25,633 nt of DNA from CAZEDU01 sp964511185 (GCA_964511185.1 CAZEDU010000073.1:1-25633), one strand, 5' to 3'. Positions 1-8,307 are shown, counted from the stretch's first letter. The notes: generated by a model not told the origin, from the letters alone. Translations and numbers: made by a program.

Positions 1-762
1 ATCGTCTTCTGCGGCGTCCACTTCATGGCCGAGACGGCGAAGATCCTGAACCCCAACAAGCTGGTGCTCCTGCCCGACCTGAACGCCGGCTGCTCGCTCT
101 CCGACCGCTGCCCGCCCGACGCGTTCAAGGCCTTCAAGGCCAAGCACCCCGACGCGTTCGTGGTGAACTACGTGAACAGCTCGGCCGCGGTGAAGGCGAT
201 GAGCGACGTCATCTGCACCTCGACCAACGCGGTGAAGATCGTCCAGCGGATTCCGAAGGACCGCCGCATCCTCTTCGGCCCCGACCAGCACCTGGGCCGC
301 TACGTCGCGAAGCAGACCGGCCGCGAGATGATCCTGTGGCCGGGCAGCTGCATGGTGCACGAGATCTTCAGCGAGAAGAAGCTGGTGCAGCTCATGGTCG
401 AGCACCCGGAGGCCGAGGTGGTCGCGCACCCCGAGTGCACCGAGGGCGTGCTGCGCCACGCGCACTACATCGGGTCGACCAAGGGCATCCTCGAGCACGT
501 GCTCCACAGCCCGAAGACGACGTTCATCGTGGTGACCGAGGCCGGCATCCTTCACCAGATGCAGCGCAAGGCCCCCGGCAAGACCTTCATCCCCGCGCCG
601 CCCGACAACCAGTGCGCGTGCAACGAGTGCCCGCACATGAAGCTCAACACGATGGAGAAGCTGTACCTCTGCATGCGGGACAAGAAGCCGCAGCTCGAGC
701 TTCACCCCCAGTTGATCGAGGCCGCCTTGAAGCCTCTCGAAAAAATGTTGGCCTGGAGCTAG
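1..762 (+). CDS. nadA: Quinolinate synthase NadA, 5'-truncated by the window edge
   Basis: Quinolinate synthase condenses iminoaspartate with dihydroxyacetone phosphate to quinolinate in de novo NAD synthesis, using a [4Fe-4S] cluster in the cytosol. The reading frame is open from base 1 and ends with TAG; 253 residues are visible and the N-terminal part lies upstream. Seen: the FCGVHFMAETAKIL signature at the very start, a GSCMVHEIF segment in the middle and the C-terminal CACNEC segment. These provide the three conserved Cys expected for the cluster (known for the family). The HPECTEGV and GSTKG segments also match NadA. The internal ATG at base 25 is not the real start, because the conserved motif begins before it. 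The next gene follows after 26 bases, so cotranscription is possible. Confidence 0.96.
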   Translation: MVFCGVHFMAETAKILNPNKLVLLPDLNAGCSLSDRCPPDAFKAFKAKHPDAFVVNYVNSSAAVKAMSDVICTSTNAVKIVQRIPKDRRILFGPDQHLGRYVAKQTGREMILWPGSCMVHEIFSEKKLVQLMVEHPEAEVVAHPECTEGVLRHAHYIGSTKGILEHVLHSPKTTFIVVTEAGILHQMQRKAPGKTFIPAPPDNQCACNECPHMKLNTMEKLYLCMRDKKPQLELHPQLIEAALKPLEKMLAWS

Positions 763-788
763 AGCGTTCCCCTTCCCCCTTGCACCTC

Positions 789-1379
789 ATGCCCGACGAA
801 CACATCACTTCTTCCGTGGGTTACCGCTTCTTCGCGCTGCCGGCCTACAAGCTGGCCGAGACGGACGCCGCCGCCAGCGACGAGCTGTTGGAGCCCGAGC
901 TCCCGTTCGAGCCAGACACCATCGAGCGCGCGTTGGGTCGCGCCGAGTTCCGCGAGTACCGCGCGCGCGACCGCCTGCGCCAGCTGCTCTTCAGCGAGGA
1001 GCCGCCGCCTGTCGAGACCGGGGAAGGCGCGCGCGCGGCCTTCTTCGCGCGTCCGCCGCAGGACCTGCCGGCGCTCTTGCGCCTGGCCGATCAGCTCGAC
1101 TCGCTGGCCGGCGCCGAGGCCGGGGAGCGCGCGCTCGTCTGGCGCTGCGAGTGCGGTACCCGCTACGCCGTGCCGGTCGGCCTGGTGCGCGAGGTGTCGA
1201 TCAAGTGCGAGCGCTGCAGCCGCCCGGTGGAGCTGAGGCCGACGCACAGCCTCGGCGAGGAGTGGTTGCTCGACCCGGCGCAGGGCGCGGTCAACACGTG
1301 CCGCAAGGCCCTGGCGGAGTTCTTCCGCGAGTCGATGGCGCGCGGCTGGCCTGTGCTGGTTTCTGCCACCTCGACGTGA
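789..1379 (+). CDS. Hypothetical protein with C-terminal zinc-ribbon-like Cys motif
   Basis: This is a 196-residue acidic protein of unknown function. The N-terminal two thirds is rich in Glu, Ala and Arg with no recognised domain. Around residues 119-145 there is a CxC, a spacer of about 18 residues, then CxxC (WRCECG ... KCERCSRPV). This resembles a small zinc ribbon such as those that precede longer regions in delta-proteobacterial regulators. The C-terminus is a helix-like segment (CRKALAEFFRESMARGW). The ATG at 789 was chosen as the first in-frame ATG after nadA; no clear Shine-Dalgarno precedes it. The same frame is open further upstream inside nadA, but that part is a shadow of nadA. 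Zinc binding is inferred, not shown. Confidence 0.72.
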   Translation: MPDEHITSSVGYRFFALPAYKLAETDAAASDELLEPELPFEPDTIERALGRAEFREYRARDRLRQLLFSEEPPPVETGEGARAAFFARPPQDLPALLRLADQLDSLAGAEAGERALVWRCECGTRYAVPVGLVREVSIKCERCSRPVELRPTHSLGEEWLLDPAQGAVNTCRKALAEFFRESMARGWPVLVSATST

Positions 1380-1404
1380 GGTCCGCGTAAACTTCGGACC
1401 GTCC

Positions 1405-2211
1405 ATGCGTCGGTCCGTCTTGATTCTTCTTCGCTGCCCGAAATGCCAGCTCGGACGGCTGGTCCCTGACTCAGACGCCTCGGACATCCACTTCGGCCCG
1501 GTTCGCTGCGACACCTGCCACTCGAGCTTCCCGGTGGCCGAGGGCGTCGTCGACCTGGTCACCGACGCCACCGCCGACTCGCCTGTGCAGCGCGGCCACC
1601 AGCACCCCATGGTGGCGCGGACGTACGAGCGCTACCTGCGGCCCGCGCTGCAGATCGTCTCGACGCGCAAGCGGCTCGACGCCGACAGCGAGTACCTGCT
1701 CTACCGGTCGCTGCTCGGCCAGCCCAAAGGCCCGGTGCTCGACCTGGGCTGCGGCACCGGGCTGCTCGCGCGGCGGTTGAGCCGCGACGCGAACCTGCCC
1801 CAAGTGATCGGCCTCGACGTCTCCAAGGCCATGCTCGAGGAAGCGGTCGCCCAGGCGCGCGAGGCGAACGTGCGCGTCGACTTCCTTCGGGCCGCGGCGC
1901 CGAGCCTGCCGTTCCAGAACGGGACCCTGGGCGCGGTGCTCTTCGCCGCCTCGCTGCTGCACTTTGACGACTTGCACCTGCTGTTCGGCGAGGTCGCTCG
2001 GGTCTTGATGCCCGGCGGCGTGGTGGTGGCCGGGCTCGCGCCGCCGCGAAGCCGCACGGCCGGGCTCGTCTATCGACAGGCCGGCCTGCACCCGCACTCG
2101 GAGCAGGCGCTGGCGGACGCCGCGCGGGCGTCCGGGCTCACGCGCTGGGAGCGCGTGCAGTTGAAGCCGTTCCTGCTGGTGAGAGGGGAAAAGCCTGGCG
2201 CTGCGGACTGA
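1405..2211 (+). CDS. Class I SAM-dependent methyltransferase with Trm112-like N-terminal zinc domain
   Basis: This is a 268-residue cytosolic methyltransferase of unknown substrate. Residues about 9-50 form a Trm112p-like Cys domain (LLRCPKCQLGRL ... VRCDTCHSSFPVAEGVVDL), with two CxxC pairs. The Rossmann-type domain follows with motif I VLDLGCGTGLLARRL (about 112-126), an acidic residue in VIGLDVSKAM, and the later FAASLLHFDDL and ARVLMPGGVVV motifs typical of the Methyltransf_11/UbiE-like group. It starts 25 bases after the zinc-ribbon protein and ends exactly against the convergent Cys-rich gene, so its downstream boundary is tight. RNA, quinone or small-molecule methylation are all possible; the sequence does not decide. 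Confidence 0.88.
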   Translation: MRRSVLILLRCPKCQLGRLVPDSDASDIHFGPVRCDTCHSSFPVAEGVVDLVTDATADSPVQRGHQHPMVARTYERYLRPALQIVSTRKRLDADSEYLLYRSLLGQPKGPVLDLGCGTGLLARRLSRDANLPQVIGLDVSKAMLEEAVAQAREANVRVDFLRAAAPSLPFQNGTLGAVLFAASLLHFDDLHLLFGEVARVLMPGGVVVAGLAPPRSRTAGLVYRQAGLHPHSEQALADAARASGLTRWERVQLKPFLLVRGEKPGAAD

Positions 2212-2568
2212 CTAGATGAACGCGCCGGCGGTCGCGTCGCGCTGCGCGGTGTTCGGAAGCTGAAGCGGGTTCGACGCGCCCTTGAGCGGATCGACCACCG
2301 TGCGGCGCTTCTTGTGGTTGCCGCACTTGGGGCACTGGCAATCGCCCTTCTTGCAGGTGCAATCCGAAGCGCCCGAGCAGCTGCACTTCCCCGCAACCGC
2401 ATCGTCGCGCTTCACCTCGTCGCCCTCGGCCTTCAGCTGCACCACGCCCCCGTCGACGTCCTTGCGCTGCGCGTGGTCCTTGCCCTCGCAGGCGTGCGCG
2501 TCGGCCGCGACGAACAGCACCGAGCCCGTGGTGGACAGGAAAGCGGCGAGAAGGAAAGAGCGGAACAT
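2212..2568 (-). CDS. Small exported Cys-rich (metallothionein-like) protein
   Basis: The 118-residue product begins with a signal peptide (MFRSFLLAAFLSTTG, hydrophobic to about residue 24, AxA-like site near ADAHAC). The mature part is hydrophilic. A dense cluster near residues 62-85 reads as CxC, CxC, CxC plus a further CxxC (KCSCSGASDC, then TCKKGDCQCPKCG), giving seven Cys within about 22 residues, followed by a basic KKRR stretch. This arrangement resembles metallothionein-like or Cys-rich metal-binding proteins, but no family was recognised with certainty. The start is the ATG at 2568, because a GGAGAG Shine-Dalgarno lies 8 bases upstream (plus-strand 2577-2582). An earlier in-frame codon at 2589 lacks one. 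The gene diverges from the membrane protein gene with only 20 bases between starts and abuts the methyltransferase stop. Confidence 0.75.
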   Translation of the reverse strand: MFRSFLLAAFLSTTGSVLFVAADAHACEGKDHAQRKDVDGGVVQLKAEGDEVKRDDAVAGKCSCSGASDCTCKKGDCQCPKCGNHKKRRTVVDPLKGASNPLQLPNTAQRDATAGAFI

Positions 2569-2588
2569 GTTCGGGACTCTCCGGTACA

Positions 2589-4205
2589 TTGGCGCGCTTC
2601 AGATACCTCATTTCGCCTCTCGCCGCCACCTTGAGCCCACGCCTGCCCCGCCTGCTGTACGCGCTCGCCTTGTTCTTTGGGGTGCTTCCACTGTGGGCTG
2701 GCCGGCATCTGCCGATGGTCGATCTGCCGCAGCACCTGCACCTCATCTCGGTGCTGCATCGGCTGGATGACCCGACGACCCTCTACCCTCAGGTCTTCGC
2801 CGCGCGCGCGGAGCTCACCCCGTACCTCGGCTACTATTACCTGGTTCACCTGCTGAGCTGGCTGTTTCCGCTCGAGCTGGCCAACCGGCTGTTCTTGACC
2901 GCGTACGTCGCCGGGATGGCCGGGGGCATGGCGTTCTTGCTTCGCAGCTTGAAGCACCCGGTGTGGCCTTCGCTCCTCGCCCTGCCCTTCGCGTACGGCG
3001 ACAGCTTCGCGTGGGGCTTCGTGAACTATTGCTCCGCGCTGCCCCTGGCGTTCGTCTGCTGCGGCCTGTTCGTCCGCGCCATTCAAGACAGCGACGCGCG
3101 CCGCCGAATGAATTGGGCGGCGGGGCTGGCCGCGTGTCTGGTCGCGGTGCTGCTCTTTCACGTGCAGGCGTTCGCGTTCTTGGGGCTCGCGCTGCCGTTC
3201 CTGCTCCTCACCACGCGCGGCCCGACGGACGACCCCGCGGACTGGAAAGCGCTCGTGCGCGCGCGGTGGCCGGCGCTGGTGGGCGTCCTGCCCGGCGTCG
3301 TGCTGTTCCTCGTCTGGGTGGTGGGACGGTTGGGAGAGCCCGCGCAGGTCGAGTACGGCGCCGCGTGGAAGGCCTGGGGGCCGATGCTGTCGGAGCAGAA
3401 CCTGTTCTTCAAAACCTATGCGCAGAACCGCGCCGAGCTGCTCCAGGTGGTGGCCAACCAGCTGCGCGACGGGAGCGACCGGTACGCGTTCTACGGCGCG
3501 CTCGCGGTGGCGGGCCTCGGGTGGATGCTCGGGCTCGCGCCGCGGACCCGGGGCGAGCACCAAGAGGGGCGCATCGAGCGGTTTCGTCTGCTGGGCTTGG
3601 GCGCGATCGCGCTCGCGCTCTACTTCCTGCTCCCCTTCGATATCCGCGGGTACATGTACTACCTGAACACGCGGTTCGCGCACCTGGCGTTCCCGCTGCT
3701 GCTCGCCGCGGTGCCGCCGCTTCGCCTTCGGCCCCAGCTGGCGATGACCGCGGCCGGCGCGCTGGTCGCGCTCATTCTGGGGGTGAACCTGGGCCAGGGC
3801 TTTCGCCGCTTCAACGACGAGGCGGCCGCGCTGGATCGCCTGGCGCCGCTCACAGGTGAACGGCCGCGGGTGATGGGGCTCATCTACAACGCCTTCTCGG
3901 CCGCGGTGAGCCACCCGGTCTACCTGCACAGCGCCGCGTTCCTCGCGCGCGAGCGCGGGGGGCTGACGAACTTCAGCTTCGCCCGCACGCCGCACTCGCC
4001 CATCCGGTATCAGGGCGAGCCGCCGCCGACGTTCCCCAGCGAGTGGCAGCCTCAGGCGTTTCGGTGGAACGCGCACGGGCAGGCGTACGACCACTTCCTG
4101 CTCAAGGGCATCTCACCCGAGCAGCAGTTCGGCTCGCTGCTCGGCGCCGAGCTGGTGGTGGTGAGCCAGTCCGGGCCGTTCTCTCTCGTTCGCCGGCAGG
4201 AGTGA
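2589..4205 (+). CDS. Polytopic membrane protein, possible GT-C-type glycosyltransferase
   Basis: The 538-residue product has about ten hydrophobic helices distributed along residues 20-400 and a soluble C-terminal region of about 130 residues. An Asp-containing motif after the first helix (LPMVDLPQH, near residues 41-49) lies where GT-C polyprenyl-phosphate-sugar transferases carry a catalytic Asp. A second conserved-looking segment reads YLGYYYLVHLLSWL. This suggests a GT-C or PMT-like fold, but assignment to that superfamily is inference. The start used is TTG at 2589; an alternative TTG lies at 2631 (before SPRLPRL). The short divergent spacing to the Cys-rich gene leaves little room for separate promoters. 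The gene ends 33 bases before the ATG of the next one. Confidence 0.75.
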   Translation: MARFRYLISPLAATLSPRLPRLLYALALFFGVLPLWAGRHLPMVDLPQHLHLISVLHRLDDPTTLYPQVFAARAELTPYLGYYYLVHLLSWLFPLELANRLFLTAYVAGMAGGMAFLLRSLKHPVWPSLLALPFAYGDSFAWGFVNYCSALPLAFVCCGLFVRAIQDSDARRRMNWAAGLAACLVAVLLFHVQAFAFLGLALPFLLLTTRGPTDDPADWKALVRARWPALVGVLPGVVLFLVWVVGRLGEPAQVEYGAAWKAWGPMLSEQNLFFKTYAQNRAELLQVVANQLRDGSDRYAFYGALAVAGLGWMLGLAPRTRGEHQEGRIERFRLLGLGAIALALYFLLPFDIRGYMYYLNTRFAHLAFPLLLAAVPPLRLRPQLAMTAAGALVALILGVNLGQGFRRFNDEAAALDRLAPLTGERPRVMGLIYNAFSAAVSHPVYLHSAAFLARERGGLTNFSFARTPHSPIRYQGEPPPTFPSEWQPQAFRWNAHGQAYDHFLLKGISPEQQFGSLLGAELVVVSQSGPFSLVRRQE

Positions 4206-4238
4206 GCATCCTGCGCGGTGCTCGGCTATGAAGCGCGC

Positions 4239-5384
4239 ATGAGCACCGACGTGAAGAAGCTGCTGGCCGCGTTGCGGGAGCCGTCCGCGACCGTCCCGGG
4301 TGATCTCCCGCAGGCGCAGGTGGAGAAGGCGCGGCGCCTGGTGGCGGCGCCGGAGCGCGCGACCGCCGAGGAGGTGTCTGCCCTGCCCGAGCCGCTGGCG
4401 CTCGCGGTGCTCGAGGCCGCGACCCGCGCCGGCGTCGGCGCGCTGGCGGAGGCGTTGTTGACCTCGCCGTCGAAGCCGCTCGCCAAGGCGGCGAAGAAGG
4501 CGGCCTACCAGCTCAAGTCCTCGGGCGTGTCGGTCGCCGCGCCGCCGAAGCCGGCCGCGCCTGCCGCGGCGCCGAAGCCAGAGGAGGTGGAGGAGCTGCC
4601 GGCCATCGGGTCCCCCGTGAGCGGGATGGGGGAACGCGCGCTGATGCTGGCGCGGCCTCAGCGCGGCGGCGGCCTGCAGGTGTTTCAGCTGCTCATCACC
4701 GACGAGGCCGGAGTCGTGCAGCTCGGCCGGGGGGAAGCGAGCCGCGGCACGTTCCGCAAGCAGCTCAAGGAGCTCAAAGAGAAGAAGGCGCCGGTGCTGC
4801 TCCTCTCGCCGGAGCGCGTGCGGCAGGCGCTCGGCCAGGCGATGTTCATGAATCAGAGGTCGGGCACGTCGCTGCCGCAGGGCGCGGCGGAGCTCCTGCG
4901 GCACCTGAACGTCACGGCCCAGGAGCGCGCGCCGCTTCCCGCGCCGGAGCCCGACGACGAACGCACGGCGATGAACGGTCACCGGCTGCACGACGAGCCG
5001 GAGATCGCCGCCTGGCTTCCGCCCGAGCCGCAGATCCGTGAGCTGGGGCAGCGCCTGGACGAGGCCGCGACCAGCCCGCTGCAGCTGTCCGAAGCGCAGA
5101 AGCAGGAGCAGCGGATGCTGCGGGTGCGAATGAGCGCGCAGGCGTTCTTCACGCCGCCCATTCGCAGGCTCTACGCGATGCGGCTGTGGGACATGGCGGA
5201 GCTGTTCGACGCGACCGAACGAACGCAGGCCAGCGCGCTCGCCCGGGCCGAGGCGCGGCGGCTGTTTCATCTGCCCGACGCGGAGTCGCGGTTCGCGCAG
5301 TTCTTGTTCGAGAAGGTGTTGATCCTCACCGAGCGCGCCCGCACTGGCCGGGGCATGCCGCAACCGGGAGAGCGCCTGACGTGA
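4239..5384 (+). CDS. Conserved-looking hypothetical protein, no recognised domain
   Basis: This 381-residue soluble protein was not recognised. It has three parts. Residues 1-90 are helical and Ala/Leu-rich (MSTDVKKLLAALREP ...), resembling short HEAT-like helices. Residues about 95-120 form an Ala/Pro/Lys linker. Residues 125-380 contain a basic helix (GTFRKQLKELKEKKAPVLLL) and a helical C-terminus rich in Arg and Leu. No signal peptide or membrane helix is seen. The ATG at 4239 was chosen; a GTG in the same frame at 4218 is possible. The gene ends just before the repeat element at 5391. Confidence 0.65.
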   Translation: MSTDVKKLLAALREPSATVPGDLPQAQVEKARRLVAAPERATAEEVSALPEPLALAVLEAATRAGVGALAEALLTSPSKPLAKAAKKAAYQLKSSGVSVAAPPKPAAPAAAPKPEEVEELPAIGSPVSGMGERALMLARPQRGGGLQVFQLLITDEAGVVQLGRGEASRGTFRKQLKELKEKKAPVLLLSPERVRQALGQAMFMNQRSGTSLPQGAAELLRHLNVTAQERAPLPAPEPDDERTAMNGHRLHDEPEIAAWLPPEPQIRELGQRLDEAATSPLQLSEAQKQEQRMLRVRMSAQAFFTPPIRRLYAMRLWDMAELFDATERTQASALARAEARRLFHLPDAESRFAQFLFEKVLILTERARTGRGMPQPGERLT

Positions 5385-5390
5385 GGGTGA

Positions 5391-5462
5391 GGGGACTGTC
5401 CCTAAAAGGGACTGTCCCCGGGTGTTGCGAGATCCGAAGGAAGGCTTGGGGACGGTCCCCCC
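5391..5462. repeat. GGGACTGTCCC palindromic repeat element, copy A
   Basis: Two 12-13 bp palindrome copies (GGGGACTGTCCC at 5391-5402 and GGGACTGTCCCC at 5408-5419) are followed after about 28 bases by a diverged inverted copy, GGGGACGGTCCCC, at 5448-5460. The spacer contains GTTGCGAG and GCTTGG, which also occur in the reverse complement of the element at 15530-15644, so the two are related with a shorter interior here. The element occupies the whole gap between the hypothetical gene and the convergent kinase stop. It could form a hairpin and act as a bidirectional terminator; that is inference. Confidence 0.85.
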
Positions 5463-5463
5463 T

Positions 5464-7434
5464 TTACTGGCACAGCCGGACGAGCTGCGCGCCGCTCTTG
5501 GGCGCGACCACTCGAAACTCCTTGTACTGAAGCTTCGACTTCTGGCCCTTCTTCGCGGGGCAGCGGTACGCGATGTTCTGCTTGCCCAACGGCAGCGAAT
5601 AGGTCTTGCCCGGCACGTAATTTCCGCCTTGGTGCGAGATGCGCGTTCCGCTCGGGGCGCGAAACACGACCGGGCTGGTGACCTTCGGCGGCGGCGTGGG
5701 CTTGGGCTCCTCCACCACCGGCACCGGCACCGGCGCTGGCGTGGGCGCGGGCGGCTCGGGCACGACTGCCTGCTGCGCGACGGCGGCGTCCGGAGCCGAA
5801 TCGGCGGCCTGGGCCGCTTTCGTCGGAGCCGGCGACTCGGCCGGCTTCGCGGACGCGGAGAACCAGACGGTGAGGACCATCATCGACAACAGGAGCGCTC
5901 CGAGGCCGAACGCGCCGGCCACGGCGAGCGGCCGCTCCGCCACCCAGCTCGAGATGCGCGCCGGGATCGTCACCAGGTCCGAGCGGCTGCCCCGGTAGTC
6001 GGCGGTGGCCAGGTAGTCATCCGGGTCGCCCAAGCTCCGGCGCATCCGGTCGGCCATCGTCGGCACCGAGCCCGCGTTCGGCTTCGCCGGCTTGGGCACC
6101 TCGGCCAGCTCTGGCGGCGGATCGAAGATCGGCCCGGTGGCGGTGCGCAGCTCCCCCCGCGTGGGGGGCGGCGCCGCGCGCGCGCCCCGGTCGAGCAGCG
6201 TGGGACGCCCAGGGGACGGCAGAGGCGCCTTCGACATGGGGTCGGCCGAGCGCTCGGTCGTCGTCGCCTCGATCACCTCGCCCGCCGTCGGGTACGGCTG
6301 GGCTTGCGGCTTGCGTTGCGGCGGCGGCTCCACGACGCCGGCAGCGCGCATCGCCTTCGCCAGCTCGTCGGGCCGCGCCATCTGTGTCTTGGGCTCTTCG
6401 CGGCCGTCGTCGACCTCCCCGGTGGGATTTGTCGGGCCGGCGTCGTCGACCGGCGGCGGAGGCCGGCCTGGCTCGAGCACGCCCGCCTTGGGCACCACGT
6501 ACGCGGTCGGCTCCTCCGCCTGGCCCATCACCCGCCGCACGTAGCGCGAGACCTCGGCCTGCTCGATCGGCCCTTCCTCGGCGAGAAACCGCTCGAGGTC
6601 CGCCTGAATCTCCGCCGCTTCCTGGTAGCGCGCGTTGCGGTCCTTCTCGAGGCACCGCATGACGATCTCCGACAAGCGCGGCGGATAGTCGCTGCGCAAG
6701 GTGGTCGGGTCCGCGGGGTTCTCGGTGCGGATGGCGTAGATGACCGCCTCGCTGGTCGGCTTGAAGAACGGCGCCTTCCCCGTGGTGACCTCGTAGAGCA
6801 TCGTCCCCAGCGCGAAGAGATCCGCCCGGTGATCGATGCGCTCGTTGGTGAGCTGCTCGGGCGCGAGGTAGAGGAACTTGCCCTTGATGACCCCGGGCTT
6901 GCTCCGCTCGACCAGCGCCCCCGCCTTGGCGATGCCGAAGTCGACCAGCTTCACGCGCCCGTCGAAGCCGATCATCACGTTCTGCGGGCTGACGTCGCGG
7001 TGCACGATGTTCATCGGCACGCCGTCGCGGCCGATGCGGTGGTGCGCGTGAAAGAGCCCCGCGCAGACCTGCGCGCTGATCCACGCGGCGGCGCGGTACG
7101 AGACGACCCGCCCGGACTTCGCCTCTTCCTGCAGCACCTTCCGCAGGTCGACACCGTCGACGTACTCCATCGCGATGAAGATCTGCTCCTCCAGCTTCCC
7201 CAGCTCGTGCAGCCGCACGATGTTCGGGTGGTGCAGCTGAGAGGCGATGCGCGCCTCGTCGAGGAACATCTGCACGAACTCTTCCTCTTGAGACAGGTAG
7301 GGAAGAATGCGCTTGATGACGACGCGCTCGTTGGCCTCGGTGTCGATCGCCAGAAAGAGCTCCGCCATGCCGCCCACGGCGAGCCTCTTCTGCAGTCGAT
7401 ACTTTCCGAACGGCGCGTTGGGAGCGTTGCTAAT
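5464..7434 (-). CDS. Transmembrane Ser/Thr protein kinase (Hanks type), probable AUU start
   Basis: This is a eukaryote-like kinase of about 656 residues. Seen, numbered from the AUU: FGKYRL and LAVGGMAELF form the Gly-rich loop (about 10-27); the catalytic Lys is in VVIKRIL (about 41); HRDVSPQN is the catalytic loop (about 145-152); DFGIAKA is at about 165; APEQL is present. A long Pro/Ala/Thr-rich juxtamembrane region follows, then one hydrophobic helix at about 502-525 and a Pro/Ala-rich outer stalk. The end is a small basic domain of about 70 residues with two Cys. Start choice: a GTG at 7377 would remove the first strand and part of the Gly-rich loop. The frame is open back to the dehydrogenase stop with no ATG, GTG or TTG; an ATT at 7434 sits 6 bases after a perfect AGGAG. 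The gene follows the hydroxyacyl-CoA dehydrogenase by 18 bases. Confidence 0.9.
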   Translation of the reverse strand: MSNAPNAPFGKYRLQKRLAVGGMAELFLAIDTEANERVVIKRILPYLSQEEEFVQMFLDEARIASQLHHPNIVRLHELGKLEEQIFIAMEYVDGVDLRKVLQEEAKSGRVVSYRAAAWISAQVCAGLFHAHHRIGRDGVPMNIVHRDVSPQNVMIGFDGRVKLVDFGIAKAGALVERSKPGVIKGKFLYLAPEQLTNERIDHRADLFALGTMLYEVTTGKAPFFKPTSEAVIYAIRTENPADPTTLRSDYPPRLSEIVMRCLEKDRNARYQEAAEIQADLERFLAEEGPIEQAEVSRYVRRVMGQAEEPTAYVVPKAGVLEPGRPPPPVDDAGPTNPTGEVDDGREEPKTQMARPDELAKAMRAAGVVEPPPQRKPQAQPYPTAGEVIEATTTERSADPMSKAPLPSPGRPTLLDRGARAAPPPTRGELRTATGPIFDPPPELAEVPKPAKPNAGSVPTMADRMRRSLGDPDDYLATADYRGSRSDLVTIPARISSWVAERPLAVAGAFGLGALLLSMMVLTVWFSASAKPAESPAPTKAAQAADSAPDAAVAQQAVVPEPPAPTPAPVPVPVVEEPKPTPPPKVTSPVVFRAPSGTRISHQGGNYVPGKTYSLPLGKQNIAYRCPAKKGQKSKLQYKEFRVVAPKSGAQLVRLCQ

Positions 7435-7440
7435 GGGGCG

Positions 7441-7445
7441 CTCCT
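7441..7445 (-). promoter_or_regulatory. Shine-Dalgarno AGGAG supporting an AUU start
   Basis: On the minus strand AGGAG is followed by CGCCCC and then ATT, a spacing of 6 bases. It lies in the 18-base gap between the dehydrogenase stop and the proposed kinase start and would otherwise have no partner start codon. This decides the start call of the kinase. Confidence 0.6.
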
Positions 7446-7452
7446 GCTGGGA

Positions 7453-8307
7453 TCATCCGTACTTGTAGAAGCCTTCGCCCGATTTTTTCCCCAGCTTACC
7501 CGCTCGCACCATTTTCTTGAGCAGCTGAGGCGGTCGAAAGGCCGGCGATCCCAGCTCCTGGTAGAGGTATTGGGCGATCGACAGCCGCACGTCGAGCCCC
7601 ACGAGATCGGTGAGCTTCAAGGGGCCCATCGGGTGACCGTAACCCAGCTCCATCGCGCGGTCGATGTCGGCCGGCGAGGCGACGCCCTCCTCCACCATGC
7701 GAATCGCCTCCATGCCGAGCGCGATGCCCAGGCGGGTGGAGGCGAAGCCCGGGTGGTCCTTCACCTCGACGATCTGCTTGCCGATGCGCTCACCGAACGC
7801 GCGCGCCGCCGCCACCGTCGCGTCGGACGTCTGGAAGGCGCGGACGATCTCGAGCAGCTTCATCAGGTGCACGGGGTTGAAGAAGTGCATGCCGATGACG
7901 CGCTCGGGGTTCTTGGCCGACGCGGCGATCTCGGTCACCGAGAGCGAGCTGGTGTTCGAGGCCAGGATCGCCTCGGGCGCGAGCAGCGACGACAGCTCGG
8001 CAAAGATGCGCTGCTTGAGCGCCATGTCCTCGGGCACCGCCTCGATGACGAGCTGGCAGCCCTTCAGGTCCTTCAGGTCGTCCGTCGCCGAGAGCCGCCC
8101 CAGCGCCGCGTCGCGGTCGGCCGCGGTGACCTTGCCCTTCTTCACGCCGACCTCGAGGTTCTCGCCGATGCGCTGGAGGCCCTTCTCGGCGAGCGGCTTC
8201 GTCACGTCGTAGAGGAAGGTGCGGCAACCGGCCGTCGCGCAGACGTGCGCGATGCCGTGCCCCATCGTTCCTGCGCCCAGCACGCCGACGGTGTCGATGG
8301 TTGCCAT
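7453..8307 (-). CDS. 3-hydroxyacyl-CoA dehydrogenase (HBD/PaaH type)
   Basis: This 284-residue NAD-dependent dehydrogenase oxidises 3-hydroxyacyl-CoA to 3-oxoacyl-CoA. The length is normal for single-function 3-hydroxybutyryl-CoA or 3-hydroxyadipyl-CoA dehydrogenases. Seen: GAGTMG nucleotide motif at 11-16, VIEAVPED, ASNTSSL, the catalytic-His segment HFFNPVHLMKLLEIV, and the C-terminal helical domain with GYGHPMGPLKLTDLVGLD and GEGFYKYG. The usual PGFxxNR segment reads PGFASTR here, with Thr replacing Asn. Start ATG at 8307 is preceded by a purine-rich AGGGGGA. It lies 29 bases after the enoyl-CoA hydratase and is probably cotranscribed with it. The thiolase on the opposite strand is of the 3-oxoadipyl-CoA type, so 3-hydroxyadipyl-CoA is a plausible substrate (inference); butanoyl-chain metabolism is the alternative. 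Confidence 0.93.
   Translation of the reverse strand: MATIDTVGVLGAGTMGHGIAHVCATAGCRTFLYDVTKPLAEKGLQRIGENLEVGVKKGKVTAADRDAALGRLSATDDLKDLKGCQLVIEAVPEDMALKQRIFAELSSLLAPEAILASNTSSLSVTEIAASAKNPERVIGMHFFNPVHLMKLLEIVRAFQTSDATVAAARAFGERIGKQIVEVKDHPGFASTRLGIALGMEAIRMVEEGVASPADIDRAMELGYGHPMGPLKLTDLVGLDVRLSIAQYLYQELGSPAFRPPQLLKKMVRAGKLGKKSGEGFYKYG

Noticed and set aside
2433..4094. Long minus-strand open frame opposite the polytopic membrane protein
   Set aside because: Composition of a shadow frame (Arg, Gln, Glu, His-rich), whereas the plus strand encodes clear membrane helices.
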